Shown: positions 7,224 through 14,938 of the stretch, piece after piece
Layout of the letters: every line of letters starts with the position of its first letter
Numbering within the stretch: the first letter of the stretch is position 1
Assembly (NCBI GenBank): GCA_937893485.1
Contig: CALBJL010000175.1
Coordinates: forward strand, 1-17,523
DNA length: 17,523 nt
Source: an uncultured bacterium
GTDB taxonomy: Bacteria; Bacillota; Clostridia; Lachnospirales; Lachnospiraceae
Reading direction: 5' to 3'
Position numbers and translations under genes: made by a program
Notes under the pieces: generated by a model
Databases searched by the model: none
Told to the model about the DNA's origin: nothing
What the model saw: only the letters and a program-made list of their open reading frames with translations

Positions 7224-7958
7224 ATGGATCAGAAACAGGAAGGAATCCGTATCAATAAATATTTGAGCGAGGCGGGTGTGTGCTCCCGCAGAGAGGCGGA
7301 CCGTGCACTGGAAGCCGGACAGATCCGTATCGGAGAGCGTGTGGCGGTACTGGGCGATAAGGTCATGCCGGGCGATGTTGTCCGTTATAAGGGAAGACCC
7401 GTTGCAAAAGAGACAGAGCGGATACTCATTGCATTTCACAAGCCGCGCGGAGTCGTCTGCACGACCTCTAAAAAGGAGGGTGTGAATATCGTTGATTATA
7501 TCGGCTATCCAAAACGAATTTATCCGGTCGGCAGGCTGGACAAGGATTCCGTCGGACTGATCCTGCTCACGAACGACGGTGACATCGTAAACAAAATGAT
7601 GCGTGCCGGAAACCGCCATGAAAAGGAATATGTCGTGACAGTGGACCGGGAGATTACGGACGAGTTTATTATGCAAATGTCGAACGGCGTGACGATTTTA
7701 GATACTGTCACCAGACCGTGCAAGGTGCGAAAGAGCGGAGCGAGAGAGTTTCATATCATACTGACACAGGGACTGAACCGGCAGATCCGGCGTATGTGTG
7801 AAGCGCTTGGATATCATGTAAGGACACTCAAGCGCCTGCGGATCATGAATATCCGGCTCGGTGATCTGAAGGAGGGAACATACCGAGATGTAACGGATGC
7901 GGAGTGGAAGGAATTACAACGTCTGATCCGGCATTCATCCAATGAGACAGTGAAGTAA
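7224..7958 (+). CDS. rluF: 23S rRNA pseudouridine synthase RluF (RsuA/RluB/E/F family)
   Basis: The 244-residue enzyme would convert a specific uridine of 23S rRNA to pseudouridine (U2604 in E. coli). An S4 RNA-binding domain (RINKYLSEAGVCSRREADRAL, about residues 8-70) is followed by the catalytic domain with YPVGRLDKDSVGLILLTNDGD, where Asp106 is the catalytic aspartate. The later motifs RAGNRHEKEYVVTVD, TQGLNRQIRRMCEALGYHV and LKRLRIMNI match RluF more closely than RluB or RsuA. I place the start at ATG 7224 because GGTGGAG (7211-7217) sits six bases upstream and the S4 domain begins soon after. An earlier in-frame ATG at 7167 lies inside the terminator hairpin. RluF can also act on tRNA-Tyr in E. 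coli. No convincing promoter lies between the terminator and the start. The ligase gene follows after 20 bases. Confidence 0.9.
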   Translation: MDQKQEGIRINKYLSEAGVCSRREADRALEAGQIRIGERVAVLGDKVMPGDVVRYKGRPVAKETERILIAFHKPRGVVCTTSKKEGVNIVDYIGYPKRIYPVGRLDKDSVGLILLTNDGDIVNKMMRAGNRHEKEYVVTVDREITDEFIMQMSNGVTILDTVTRPCKVRKSGAREFHIILTQGLNRQIRRMCEALGYHVRTLKRLRIMNIRLGDLKEGTYRDVTDAEWKELQRLIRHSSNETVK

Positions 7959-7978
7959 TGTGAGGTAGAATAAAAGCT

Positions 7979-9973
7979 ATGGAACAACAGTATACAAAGA
8001 CGGCGTATGAACAGTTGAAACAGACGATCGACGAGCATATGAATCATTATTATAATGAGGATGCGCCGACGATCAGTGATTTTGAATATGATACACTGAT
8101 GCGTGAACTGAAAAACATGGAGGCGGAGCATCCGGAATGGGTGAGTGCGGATTCGCCGACACAGAAGATCGGCGGAGTCGCCAAGCGCGAGGCTGGTGTT
8201 ACGATCACACATCATGTGCCAATGCTCAGCATTCAGGATCTGTTTACAGAGGAAGAGGTGACTGTGTGGGTCGGTCAGGTGAAGCAGATGCATCCGGATG
8301 CCCGCTTTTCCGTGGAACACAAGATCGATGGGCTGAGTATGTCACTGCGGTATCAGGATGGTGTGCTGACACTGGCGGAGACGAGAGGCGATGGCACGGT
8401 CGGCGAGGATGTGACGCTCAATGCAAAGGTGATACCGGATGTCCGGCAGACGATTCGGGAGACGGATTATGTGGAGCTGCGCGGTGAAGTGTATATGAGC
8501 CATGAGGACTTTGAGAAGTTCAATGAGAGGCAGGAGAGCCTTGGCAAAAAGACAGCGGCAAACCCGAGAAATCTTGCGGCAGGTACGCTGCGCCAGCTGA
8601 ATCCGGAGATCACGAAGGAGCGCGGGCTGCGCATGTTTATTTTTAATGTGCAGGATGCGACCGGCGCGAGTGCACATCTGATGGAAAATCATACTGTCGG
8701 ACTGGATGAGCTGGCGGCGCAGGGCGTGGCGGTCGTACCTCATGTGTGCTGTGAGACAGCGGAGGAGGTGCTGGCTGCGATCCATGCGATCGGAGAGCAT
8801 CGCGGGGATTACGACTATGATATCGACGGAGCAGTCGTGAAGATCGAGCAGATTGCATACCGTGCGGATTTTCCCGCCGGCAGCAAATATTCGGCGGGAC
8901 ATATCGCCTATAAATATCCGCCGGAGGAAAAAGAGGTAGAGATTGAAGAGGTGGAGGTCGGTGTCGGCAGAACCGGCAAAATGACGTTCCGTGCGCGGTT
9001 CAAGGAGCCGGTGCGCCTGTGCGGTACAATGGTACAGTATGCGACGCTGCACAATATGGATTATATCGAGAGTCTCGGTATTGATGAGGGATGTATGGCG
9101 GTCTGCCGGAAACAGGGCGAGATCATACCGGCGATCATCAGGGTAACGAAGCCGACCGGAACTGTTTTCCCAGCACCGCGTGTGTGTCCGGTGTGCGGAC
9201 ATCCGCTCAGCAAGGAGGAGGGAACGGCAGACATCTGCTGCGATAACCCGTCCTGTCCGGCACAGCTGAAACGCACGCTCGCTTATTTCGCGAGCCGTGA
9301 CGCGATGGATATTAAGGCATTTGGTTCAACGTATGTGGATACGCTTGTAGAAGAGGGCTATCTGCACAACTATACGGATATTTACCGTTTGCGGGAGCAT
9401 CGGGACGAGCTGATTGAAAAAGGCATCATGGGAAAAGAAAAAAATACGGATAAGATACTGGCGGCGATTGAGGAGAGCAAGCACAATCCGGTCGATAAAT
9501 TTCTCACGGGTCTGGCGATCCGGAATGTCGGAAAAGCATCGGCAAAGGAGATCATGAAGCATTTTGCAAATTTGATGGAGCTGGCAGATGCAAGTGTCGA
9601 GCAGTTGACGCAGATCCCGGATGTCGGCGGCATCACGGCGGAGTGCATTCACGAGTATTTTGCAGATGCAGAAAACCGGAAACTGTTATCCGAGGTGGCG
9701 GAGCTTGGCATGAATATGGAGTCTGAACAGACGGCGCAGGGCGCGGCACTTGCCGGACTTACGATCGTTGTGACCGGTACACTGCCGACGCTCGGACGCA
9801 AGGAGGCGGCAGAGCTGATCGAAAACAATGGCGGAAAATGCACAGGCTCTGTCAGCAAAAAGACAAGCTATGTGCTTGCGGGCGAGGCGGCAGGCAGCAA
9901 GCTGGATAAGGCGCGTTCGTTAGGGATACCTGTGATCACAGAGGAGGAGCTGTTTGTGATGCTCGGTCAGTGA
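7979..9973 (+). CDS. ligA: NAD-dependent DNA ligase (LigA), divergent member
   Basis: The 664 residues cover the whole LigA layout. An N-terminal NAD-binding domain (about 1-65) is followed by an adenylation domain with VEHKIDGLSMSL (Lys115 takes the AMP), RGDGTVGEDVT (136-146), DGAVVK (283-288) and YKYP (311-314). Next come an OB fold (about 320-395), a four-cysteine zinc site (Cys403, Cys406, Cys420 or 421, Cys426), helix-hairpin-helix repeats (about 440-575, including GLAIRNVGKASA) and a BRCT domain (588-664). The enzyme seals nicks in replication and repair. Several usually constant stretches are changed: the motif that normally reads TSRAPRWAIAYK is here YSAGHIAYK, and GRTGxLTPVA is GRTGKMTFRA. 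All catalytic residues I know are kept, so it should be active. It may be a second ligase copy in this genome. The start follows GAGGT at 7962-7966. Confidence 0.92.
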   Translation: MEQQYTKTAYEQLKQTIDEHMNHYYNEDAPTISDFEYDTLMRELKNMEAEHPEWVSADSPTQKIGGVAKREAGVTITHHVPMLSIQDLFTEEEVTVWVGQVKQMHPDARFSVEHKIDGLSMSLRYQDGVLTLAETRGDGTVGEDVTLNAKVIPDVRQTIRETDYVELRGEVYMSHEDFEKFNERQESLGKKTAANPRNLAAGTLRQLNPEITKERGLRMFIFNVQDATGASAHLMENHTVGLDELAAQGVAVVPHVCCETAEEVLAAIHAIGEHRGDYDYDIDGAVVKIEQIAYRADFPAGSKYSAGHIAYKYPPEEKEVEIEEVEVGVGRTGKMTFRARFKEPVRLCGTMVQYATLHNMDYIESLGIDEGCMAVCRKQGEIIPAIIRVTKPTGTVFPAPRVCPVCGHPLSKEEGTADICCDNPSCPAQLKRTLAYFASRDAMDIKAFGSTYVDTLVEEGYLHNYTDIYRLREHRDELIEKGIMGKEKNTDKILAAIEESKHNPVDKFLTGLAIRNVGKASAKEIMKHFANLMELADASVEQLTQIPDVGGITAECIHEYFADAENRKLLSEVAELGMNMESEQTAQGAALAGLTIVVTGTLPTLGRKEAAELIENNGGKCTGSVSKKTSYVLAGEAAGSKLDKARSLGIPVITEEELFVMLGQ

Positions 9974-9988
9974 TGCGGCGATCGGGAG

Positions 9989-10017
9989 TTGATTTTGTGG
10001 GTGAATCAGTATAGAAT
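9989..10017 (+). promoter_or_regulatory. Sigma-A type promoter of metA
   Basis: TTGATT (9989-9994), 17 bases, TAGAAT (10012-10017). Transcription from about 10024 gives a leader of nearly 70 bases. The leader is purine- and A-rich, with GAAT at 10027, 10033, 10049, 10055 and 10066, and shows no SAM riboswitch or T-box features. AAAGGAG at 10078-10084 is the ribosome binding site. Confidence 0.65.
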
Positions 10018-10091
10018 AGTAAAATGGAATTGGAATAAAAATGAAATAGAATCAGAATGAAGCTGGAATTGTTGAACAAAGGAGATTGGAT

Positions 10092-11018
10092 ATGCCTGTA
10101 AAGATTAAGAGCAATCTGCCCGCAAGGGAGATTCTGGAGAATGAAAATATATTTGTGATGGATGAAACACGTTCCGCACATCAGGACATTCGTCCGATAG
10201 AGATCGGTATTTTGAATCTCATGCCGTTAAAGGAGGACAATGAACTGCAGACGCTGCGCTCACTGTCCAATACACAGGTCAATGTGACATTTATGACGGT
10301 GTCGAGCCATGAATCGGCGCATACGTCACAAAAGCATCTGGATCAGTTTTATGTGACGCTCGAGGATATCCGTGACCGCAACTTAGACGGACTGATTATT
10401 ACCGGAGCACCCGTCGAGCAGATGGACTTTGAGGAAGTGGACTACTGGGATGAGGTGTGCGAGATCATGGACTGGGCGCAGACACATGTTACCAGTACGC
10501 TGCATGTATGCTGGGGAGCCCAGGCAGGTATGTATCATTATTATGGTATTAAGAAACGACAGTTGGGCAAGAAGGTATTCGGTGTGTATGAGCATCGCGT
10601 GATGAATCGCAAGGTACCGCTGGTGCGTGGCTTTGACGATTATTTTATGGCTCCGCATTCGAGACATACCGAGATGGGCAGGGAGGATATCGAGGCAGAG
10701 CCGGAGCTGACGATCCTTGCGGAATCAGATGAGGCAGGTGTATTTTTAGCCATTGATAATGATGGCCGCAAGATTTTTCTGATGGGACATCCGGAGTATG
10801 ACCGTCTGACCTTGCACAAGGAGTATATGCGTGACAAAAATCAGGGGTTGCCGATTGAGGTGCCGGTGAATTATTACCCGGATGACGATTGTACGAAAAA
10901 GCCGCGTCTGCAGTGGCGTTCACATGGAAACATTTTATATTCAAACTGGCTGAATTATTACGTGTATCAGGCAACGCCTTATGATTTTATACACACGAGT
11001 GAGATCATAGCAAAATAG
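10092..11018 (+). CDS. metA: Homoserine O-acetyltransferase of the MetA (HTS) family
   Basis: The 308-residue protein follows the MetA family from MPVKIKSNLPAREIL to the C-terminus. Catalytic residues are Cys140 in TLHVCWGAQAG and His233 and Glu235 in GHPEYD (Cys142, His235 and Glu237 in family numbering). The residue after GAPV is Glu109. In Bacillus MetA this position (111) is Glu and selects acetyl-CoA, whereas E. coli has Gly and uses succinyl-CoA. The enzyme therefore most likely makes O-acetylhomoserine, the activated precursor for methionine by direct sulfhydrylation or transsulfuration, in the cytoplasm. ATG 10092 is chosen because AAAGGAG lies seven bases upstream and MPVKI is the usual start. 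An in-frame TTG two codons earlier (10086) is too close to that site. The glycosylase gene begins eight bases after the stop. Confidence 0.93.
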   Translation: MPVKIKSNLPAREILENENIFVMDETRSAHQDIRPIEIGILNLMPLKEDNELQTLRSLSNTQVNVTFMTVSSHESAHTSQKHLDQFYVTLEDIRDRNLDGLIITGAPVEQMDFEEVDYWDEVCEIMDWAQTHVTSTLHVCWGAQAGMYHYYGIKKRQLGKKVFGVYEHRVMNRKVPLVRGFDDYFMAPHSRHTEMGREDIEAEPELTILAESDEAGVFLAIDNDGRKIFLMGHPEYDRLTLHKEYMRDKNQGLPIEVPVNYYPDDDCTKKPRLQWRSHGNILYSNWLNYYVYQATPYDFIHTSEIIAK

Positions 11019-11026
11019 TGTGATAT

Positions 11027-11539
11027 ATGAGAGTAGAACATGAATTTGAACCGGTGTATGATGCGCATTCACAGGTTCTGATCTTAGGGACATTTCCATC
11101 CGTAAAATCAAGGGAAATGGCATTTTATTACGGCCATCCGCAAAACCGTTTCTGGCGGCTGATCGCGGCGCTGACCGGTGAGGAAGTGCCAAAGCGGGAG
11201 GATATTACCGCAAAAAAACAGCTCTTACTGAGGCATAAAATCGCAGTGTGGGATGTGATCGCAGCCTGTCAGATCACGGGCTCCAGCGACAGCTCGATCC
11301 GCGATGTCATACCGAATGACATCGGTGCGCTGCTGCAAAAGACGAACATCACGCATATCTATGCCAACGGTACCAAAGCGTATGATCTGTACATGAAATA
11401 TGTGTACGGGCAGACGAATAGAGAGATTATGAAGCTGCCATCGACCAGTCCGGCAAATGCCGCGTACAGCTTTGAACGGCTACAGGCAGTCTGGCAAAAA
11501 AATTTTAAAATACCTATTGACAAATCTGAACAACAATAG
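11027..11539 (+). CDS. DNA-deoxyinosine (hypoxanthine) glycosylase, uracil-DNA glycosylase superfamily
   Basis: The 170-residue protein has the motifs of the small hypoxanthine-DNA glycosylase branch. These are LILGTFPSVKSRE (18-30), FYYGHPQNRFW (33-43) with the conserved Asn40, a central HIYANGTKA (110-118), and LPSTSPANA (137-145), which corresponds to the minor-groove-reading loop of UDG enzymes. Family members cut deaminated bases (hypoxanthine, sometimes uracil) from DNA to start base excision repair. Its start lies eight bases after the metA stop and has no clear SD, so translation probably depends on ribosomes coming off metA. The promoter for the PII operon overlaps its last codons. 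The exact base preference cannot be read from the sequence. Confidence 0.85.
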   Translation: MRVEHEFEPVYDAHSQVLILGTFPSVKSREMAFYYGHPQNRFWRLIAALTGEEVPKREDITAKKQLLLRHKIAVWDVIAACQITGSSDSSIRDVIPNDIGALLQKTNITHIYANGTKAYDLYMKYVYGQTNREIMKLPSTSPANAAYSFERLQAVWQKNFKIPIDKSEQQ

Positions 11540-11545
11540 TAGGAT
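11517..11545 (+). promoter_or_regulatory. Sigma-A type promoter of the PII-potABCD operon
   Basis: A perfect TTGACA (11517-11522), 17 bases, then TAGGAT (11540-11545), with the -35 box inside the end of the glycosylase gene. Transcription would start near 11552, leaving a leader of nearly 150 bases before the PII start codon at 11700. Confidence 0.7.
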
Positions 11546-11551
11546 GTAATC

Positions 11552-11693
11552 CATAAAAAAATAAATGGTACGAAACATGCAAAGAGGCATTCCCGTAGGG
11601 AGTGTCTCTTTGTACGTTGTACCGGAAAAAAGCGACGGAGCTTACCCATTTTGATATGGACGAGCTCCCTTTATTTTATGCAAAGAAAGGGGA
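11552..11693 (+). promoter_or_regulatory. Structured 5' leader of the PII-potABCD operon, possible cis-regulatory RNA
   Basis: Three pairings are visible. (a) A 15-pair helix 11580-11594 with 11598-11612 (three-base loop, two G-U pairs) is enclosed by an outer GGTAC/GTACC helix (11567-11571 with 11619-11623). (b) A second hairpin has GGAGCT 11637-11642 pairing with AGCTCC 11663-11668, with an inner CCAT/ATGG, followed by CTTTATTTT. (c) TCCCTTT 11666-11672 is complementary (one G-U) to AAAGGGG 11686-11692, the ribosome binding site of the PII gene. Pairings (b) and (c) share 11666-11668 and exclude one another, a layout typical of RNA switches. I do not recognise a known riboswitch class. Hairpin (a) could also serve as terminator of the metA transcript, although no T-run follows. 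Confidence 0.5.
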
Positions 11694-11699
11694 ATGACT

Positions 11700-12053
11700 A
11701 TGAAAGAATTAGTAATGATTATCCGACCGGAAAAGCTAGAGGCAATGAAAGCGATTATTGATGAAGTGAACTGCGGAGGTATGACGATCTCAACTGTCAT
11801 GGGCTGCGGCAGCCAGAAAGGATCAATTCCGGAGACGGGTGTCAATGAGATCCGTGGATTAAAGACAACGATCAACCTGCTCCCGAAGATTCAGGTAAAT
11901 GTCGTTGTGGCAGACAAAGAGGTAGAGCCGCTGATTTTGAAGGTTCGCGAGAAATGTGCGACGGATCATGTCGGAGACGGAAAAATCTTTATCAGAAATG
12001 TAGAGGATGTTGTCAGAATCAGAACCGGTGAGAGAGGCAGCAAGGCAATCTAA
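11700..12053 (+). CDS. Nitrogen regulatory protein PII family
   Basis: The 117-residue protein has the PII frame: MKELVMIIRPEKLEAMKAII at the start, the T-loop root GCGSQKG (Gln39, which contacts 2-oxoglutarate in the family), LPKIQVNVVV with Lys63 (E. coli Lys58), the B-loop TDHVGDGKIF (88-97) and the C-loop VRIRTGERG (105-113) for nucleotide binding. The T-loop between QKG and LPK is about five residues longer than in E. coli GlnB and has no tyrosine, so uridylylation at Tyr51 is impossible. The usual TG before the B-loop glycines is TD. PII trimers sense ATP/ADP and 2-oxoglutarate and act by binding partners, often transporters. No amtB is here; potA follows after 26 bases. ATG 11700 is seven bases from AAAGGGG, while an in-frame ATG at 11694 is too close. 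Relation to the reported PotN branch is possible but untested. Confidence 0.88.
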   Translation: MKELVMIIRPEKLEAMKAIIDEVNCGGMTISTVMGCGSQKGSIPETGVNEIRGLKTTINLLPKIQVNVVVADKEVEPLILKVREKCATDHVGDGKIFIRNVEDVVRIRTGERGSKAI

Positions 12054-12079
12054 AACGAAGTATAAAGCGGGGTGATCTC

Positions 12080-13186
12080 ATGGGTTATATCGTTGAAATT
12101 AACGGAGTCAACAAAATATATGGAAAAAATCATGTCGTAAAAGATCTTGATTTAAAAGTAGAGGAAGGCGAATTCCTCACATTGCTCGGTTCCTCCGGCT
12201 GTGGTAAAACGACAACGCTTCGTATGGTAGCCGGATTTGAAGAACCGACATCGGGAAGTATTCTCGTGGAGGGAGAGCCGATCGAGGAAAAAGAACCGTT
12301 TGAGCGAAATGTCAACACCGTTTTTCAGAGTTATGCGCTGTTTCCGCACATGACGATTTTTGACAATATCGCATATGGTTTAAAGATCAAAAAAGTGCCG
12401 AAGGCAGAGATCAAAAGCAGAGTGACCGAGATGATGGAGCTTGTTCAGCTCGAAGGCTTTGAAAAAAGATATCCGAGCCAGCTATCGGGCGGTCAGAAGC
12501 AGAGAGTGGCGATCGCCAGAGCACTGATTAACCGACCGAAGGTGTTACTGCTTGATGAGCCACTCGGAGCACTTGACCTCAAGCTGAGAAAGCAGATGCA
12601 GCTCGAGCTGAAACGTCTGCAGAAAAAACTGAACATTACATTTATCTATGTCACGCACGATCAGGAGGAGGCGCTGACGATGAGTGACCGCATCGCGATC
12701 ATGCATGACGGTATTCTCGACCAGCTCGGCACACCGACCGAGATCTACGAGCAGCCGAAGACAAAATTTGTGGCAACCTTTATCGGCGAGACAAATATTT
12801 TCGACGGAGCAATCGCACAGATGGATGGAAACAAGGCATTGATCGCTGTAGAAAACGGATCAATCGCCGGATGCGGAGAGGGCTTCCGTGAGGGAGAGTA
12901 TATTTCTGTATCTGTCCGGCCGGAAAAAATGAAGTTTTCCGATACGCCGGTGAAGGATTTTTCTATCCATGCAATCGTCAAGGATTACATATATGTCGGT
13001 TCGGTCATCAAATGCATTGTACGTCTGTCAAATGGCAATGAGTTAAAGATCGAGCGTCTGGCGGGCGAGGAGCTGCCGGAGCCGGGTGCGCTGATCTATC
13101 CGTACTGGAATCCGGAGGATGCAGTGCTGATCCATACGCAGTCGGATAAGATTTTTGAAGCGATCGAAAATATCACATTCAGTTAG
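12080..13186 (+). CDS. potA: Spermidine/putrescine ABC transporter ATP-binding protein PotA
   Basis: The 368-residue ATPase has Walker A GSSGCGKT (37-44), Q-loop Gln83 in NTVFQSYALFPH, signature LSGGQ (135-139), Walker B VLLLDE (155-160), D-loop and H-loop His193 in THDQEEA. A C-terminal TOBE-type domain (about 275-352) follows, as in PotA and other importer ATPases of the CUT1/MOI group, which often carries regulatory contacts. It drives uptake through PotB and PotC with PotD as the binding lipoprotein. GGGGTGATC precedes the ATG. The potB start lies 11 bases after its stop, with its SD across that stop. The PII gene immediately upstream makes PotA the most obvious candidate partner for PII, because cyanobacterial PII proteins are known to bind ABC-transporter ATPases; this is inference here. 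Confidence 0.94.
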   Translation: MGYIVEINGVNKIYGKNHVVKDLDLKVEEGEFLTLLGSSGCGKTTTLRMVAGFEEPTSGSILVEGEPIEEKEPFERNVNTVFQSYALFPHMTIFDNIAYGLKIKKVPKAEIKSRVTEMMELVQLEGFEKRYPSQLSGGQKQRVAIARALINRPKVLLLDEPLGALDLKLRKQMQLELKRLQKKLNITFIYVTHDQEEALTMSDRIAIMHDGILDQLGTPTEIYEQPKTKFVATFIGETNIFDGAIAQMDGNKALIAVENGSIAGCGEGFREGEYISVSVRPEKMKFSDTPVKDFSIHAIVKDYIYVGSVIKCIVRLSNGNELKIERLAGEELPEPGALIYPYWNPEDAVLIHTQSDKIFEAIENITFS

Positions 13187-13197
13187 GGGGCGGTCAT

Positions 13198-14076
13198 ATG
13201 GAAAAAGCGCACGCAAAGCATCAGTGGCGGTCGAATACATTGCCGGCGCTGCTTACGGTAGGACCGGTAACGCTGGTACTTGTCCTGCTCGTTGCGATCC
13301 CTTTGATCTATGTAGTCGTCATGAGCTTTTGCTCGATCGACCAGTATTATAATGTACAGATGCAGTTTACGCTTGATAACTATAAGCGTCTGGTCAGTGC
13401 CAATTATTTGAAAATTTATGCACAGTCGATCATGATTGCGTTTGTGACGACGCTGCTTTGTATTCTGATCGGATATCCGTTTTCTTATATGATTGCCAGA
13501 ACACACAGTAAGCGCAAAAAGCTGTTATATATGCTGGTAATCATCCCGTTCTGGACCAATTCATTGATCCGGATTTACGGATGGCGGACGTTCTTAGGTA
13601 CAAACGGATGGCTCAATACGGCATTGCAGTTTCTGCATCTGACAAAGGAGCCGTTAGATCTGCTGTATAAACAGGGAACTACAGTACTTGGTATGGTTTA
13701 CTGCCTGATTCCGTTTATGATCCTACCGCTGTATACGGCGATCGAAAAGCTGGACGGCAGTCTGCTGGAGGCATCGGCGGATCTCGGGGCAAAACCTGCG
13801 GTCACATTTGTGAAGGTGATCCTGCCGCTCACATCCAGTGGTATTTTTTCGGGAAGTATCATGGTATTTATTCCGTGTCTCGGTTATTTCTTTGTATCCG
13901 ATATTCTCGGCGGAGGTAATTCGGATGTGATCGGAAACCTGATCGAGCGTCAATTCCAGAGCGGTAACAACTGGCCGCTTGGTGCAGCACTATCCATCAT
14001 ACTGATCGCGATTACGCTCATACTGGTGAAGCTGTATCAGCGGATGGGCGGAGACATGGATAGTCTCGGTGTATAA
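13198..14076 (+). CDS. potB: Spermidine/putrescine ABC transporter permease PotB
   Basis: The 292-residue membrane protein has about six helices: a long first one at about 18-45, then pairs within about 75-100, 108-125, 160-180, 212-235 and 262-280. The cytoplasmic coupling loop EASADLGAKPAVTFVKVILP (191-210) is the EAA motif through which PotA contacts the permease. The external loop after helix 1 (SFCSIDQYYNVQMQFTLDNY) is of the kind seen in PotB. AGGGGGCGG, overlapping the potA stop, is the ribosome binding site. Together with PotC it forms the membrane channel for polyamine import. The polypeptide is complete and no key segment is missing. Confidence 0.92.
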   Translation: MEKAHAKHQWRSNTLPALLTVGPVTLVLVLLVAIPLIYVVVMSFCSIDQYYNVQMQFTLDNYKRLVSANYLKIYAQSIMIAFVTTLLCILIGYPFSYMIARTHSKRKKLLYMLVIIPFWTNSLIRIYGWRTFLGTNGWLNTALQFLHLTKEPLDLLYKQGTTVLGMVYCLIPFMILPLYTAIEKLDGSLLEASADLGAKPAVTFVKVILPLTSSGIFSGSIMVFIPCLGYFFVSDILGGGNSDVIGNLIERQFQSGNNWPLGAALSIILIAITLILVKLYQRMGGDMDSLGV

Positions 14077-14103
14077 AATATTTAGGGAAAAGGATGTGAT
14101 AGG

Positions 14104-14910
14104 ATGAGCAGAAACAGCAGAAAAAAGGCAAAAAAAGGGCTGAGCGGAGTCTTCTGCGCACTGGTGTATATCTTCCTGTTTTTACCGATCTCCGTGATCG
14201 TTGTAAACTCCACAAATGCCACGACATCCAAGCCGTATCTTTCGTGGAAGGGATTTACGCTGGACTGGTATGTAAAGCTGTTTGATAATACATCGCTTTT
14301 ACAGGCATTTGGAAATACGATGGTGATCGCAGTGGTGAGCACACTGCTTGCGACGATCATCGGAACAATCGGCGCGGTTGGTATTTACCGGTATCATTTT
14401 CGCGGAAAAGGCATCATCAACGGGTTATTGTATATTCCGGTCGTCATACCGGAGATCGTGCTTGGTATCTCATTGCTGACGATCTTTTCAAAGGTCAACA
14501 TCCCGCGCGGCATGCTGACACTGATCCTGGCGCATGTGACATTTTCGGTTCCGTTTGTCATATTTAACGTCAGGGCAAGGCTCAGCGGCTATGACAAGTC
14601 GATCGAGGAGGCGAGTATGGATCTTGGGGCGAACCGGCTGACGACATTTCTGCGGATCACCCTGCCGGTGCTTGCCCCGGGTATCGCGGGCGGTGCACTG
14701 CTGGCATTTACATTGTCAATTGATGATGTAATTATCAGCTATTTCGTAAACGGACAGACAAAGACCTATCCGCTGAAGGTAATGGAAAGTATTAAAAGCG
14801 GTGTCGCACCCGATGTCAATGCGTTGTCGACACTGATTCTGATCGCGACGATCCTTTTAGTCGTATTGACACAGAGTGGTATTTTTTCAAAAAATAAAGA
14901 ACATTCATAA
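14104..14910 (+). CDS. potC: Spermidine/putrescine ABC transporter permease PotC
   Basis: The 268-residue membrane protein has a basic N-terminus (SRNSRKKAKKG), a first helix with FLFLPISVIVVNS, the SWKGFTLDWYVKLF segment typical of PotC, and the EAA coupling motif EEASMDLGANRLTTFLRITL (168-187). It is followed by LAFTLSIDDVIISYFVNG (200-217), a strongly conserved PotC stretch. It pairs with PotB as the heterodimeric permease. The gap to potB is 27 bases and holds AGGGAAAAGGA. The next gene, the binding lipoprotein, starts 28 bases after its stop, so potA to potD read as one unit. Confidence 0.92.
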   Translation: MSRNSRKKAKKGLSGVFCALVYIFLFLPISVIVVNSTNATTSKPYLSWKGFTLDWYVKLFDNTSLLQAFGNTMVIAVVSTLLATIIGTIGAVGIYRYHFRGKGIINGLLYIPVVIPEIVLGISLLTIFSKVNIPRGMLTLILAHVTFSVPFVIFNVRARLSGYDKSIEEASMDLGANRLTTFLRITLPVLAPGIAGGALLAFTLSIDDVIISYFVNGQTKTYPLKVMESIKSGVAPDVNALSTLILIATILLVVLTQSGIFSKNKEHS

Positions 14911-14938
14911 AAACTTTGCTTAGAGGGAGGAATGAAAT

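Noticed and set aside
8342..9202. Long open frame on the minus strand inside the ligase gene
   Set aside because: Its composition is that of an antisense shadow, it has no ribosome binding site, and the ligase frame carries the recognised motifs.
9974..10091. SAM riboswitch or T-box before metA
   Set aside because: The gap is short and shows no paired helices, no T-box GGTGG motif and no terminator; only a promoter and an A-rich leader.
11694..11699. Start of the PII gene at the upstream in-frame ATG
   Set aside because: It is one base from the AAAGGGG site; ATG 11700 has correct spacing and gives the standard PII N-terminus.
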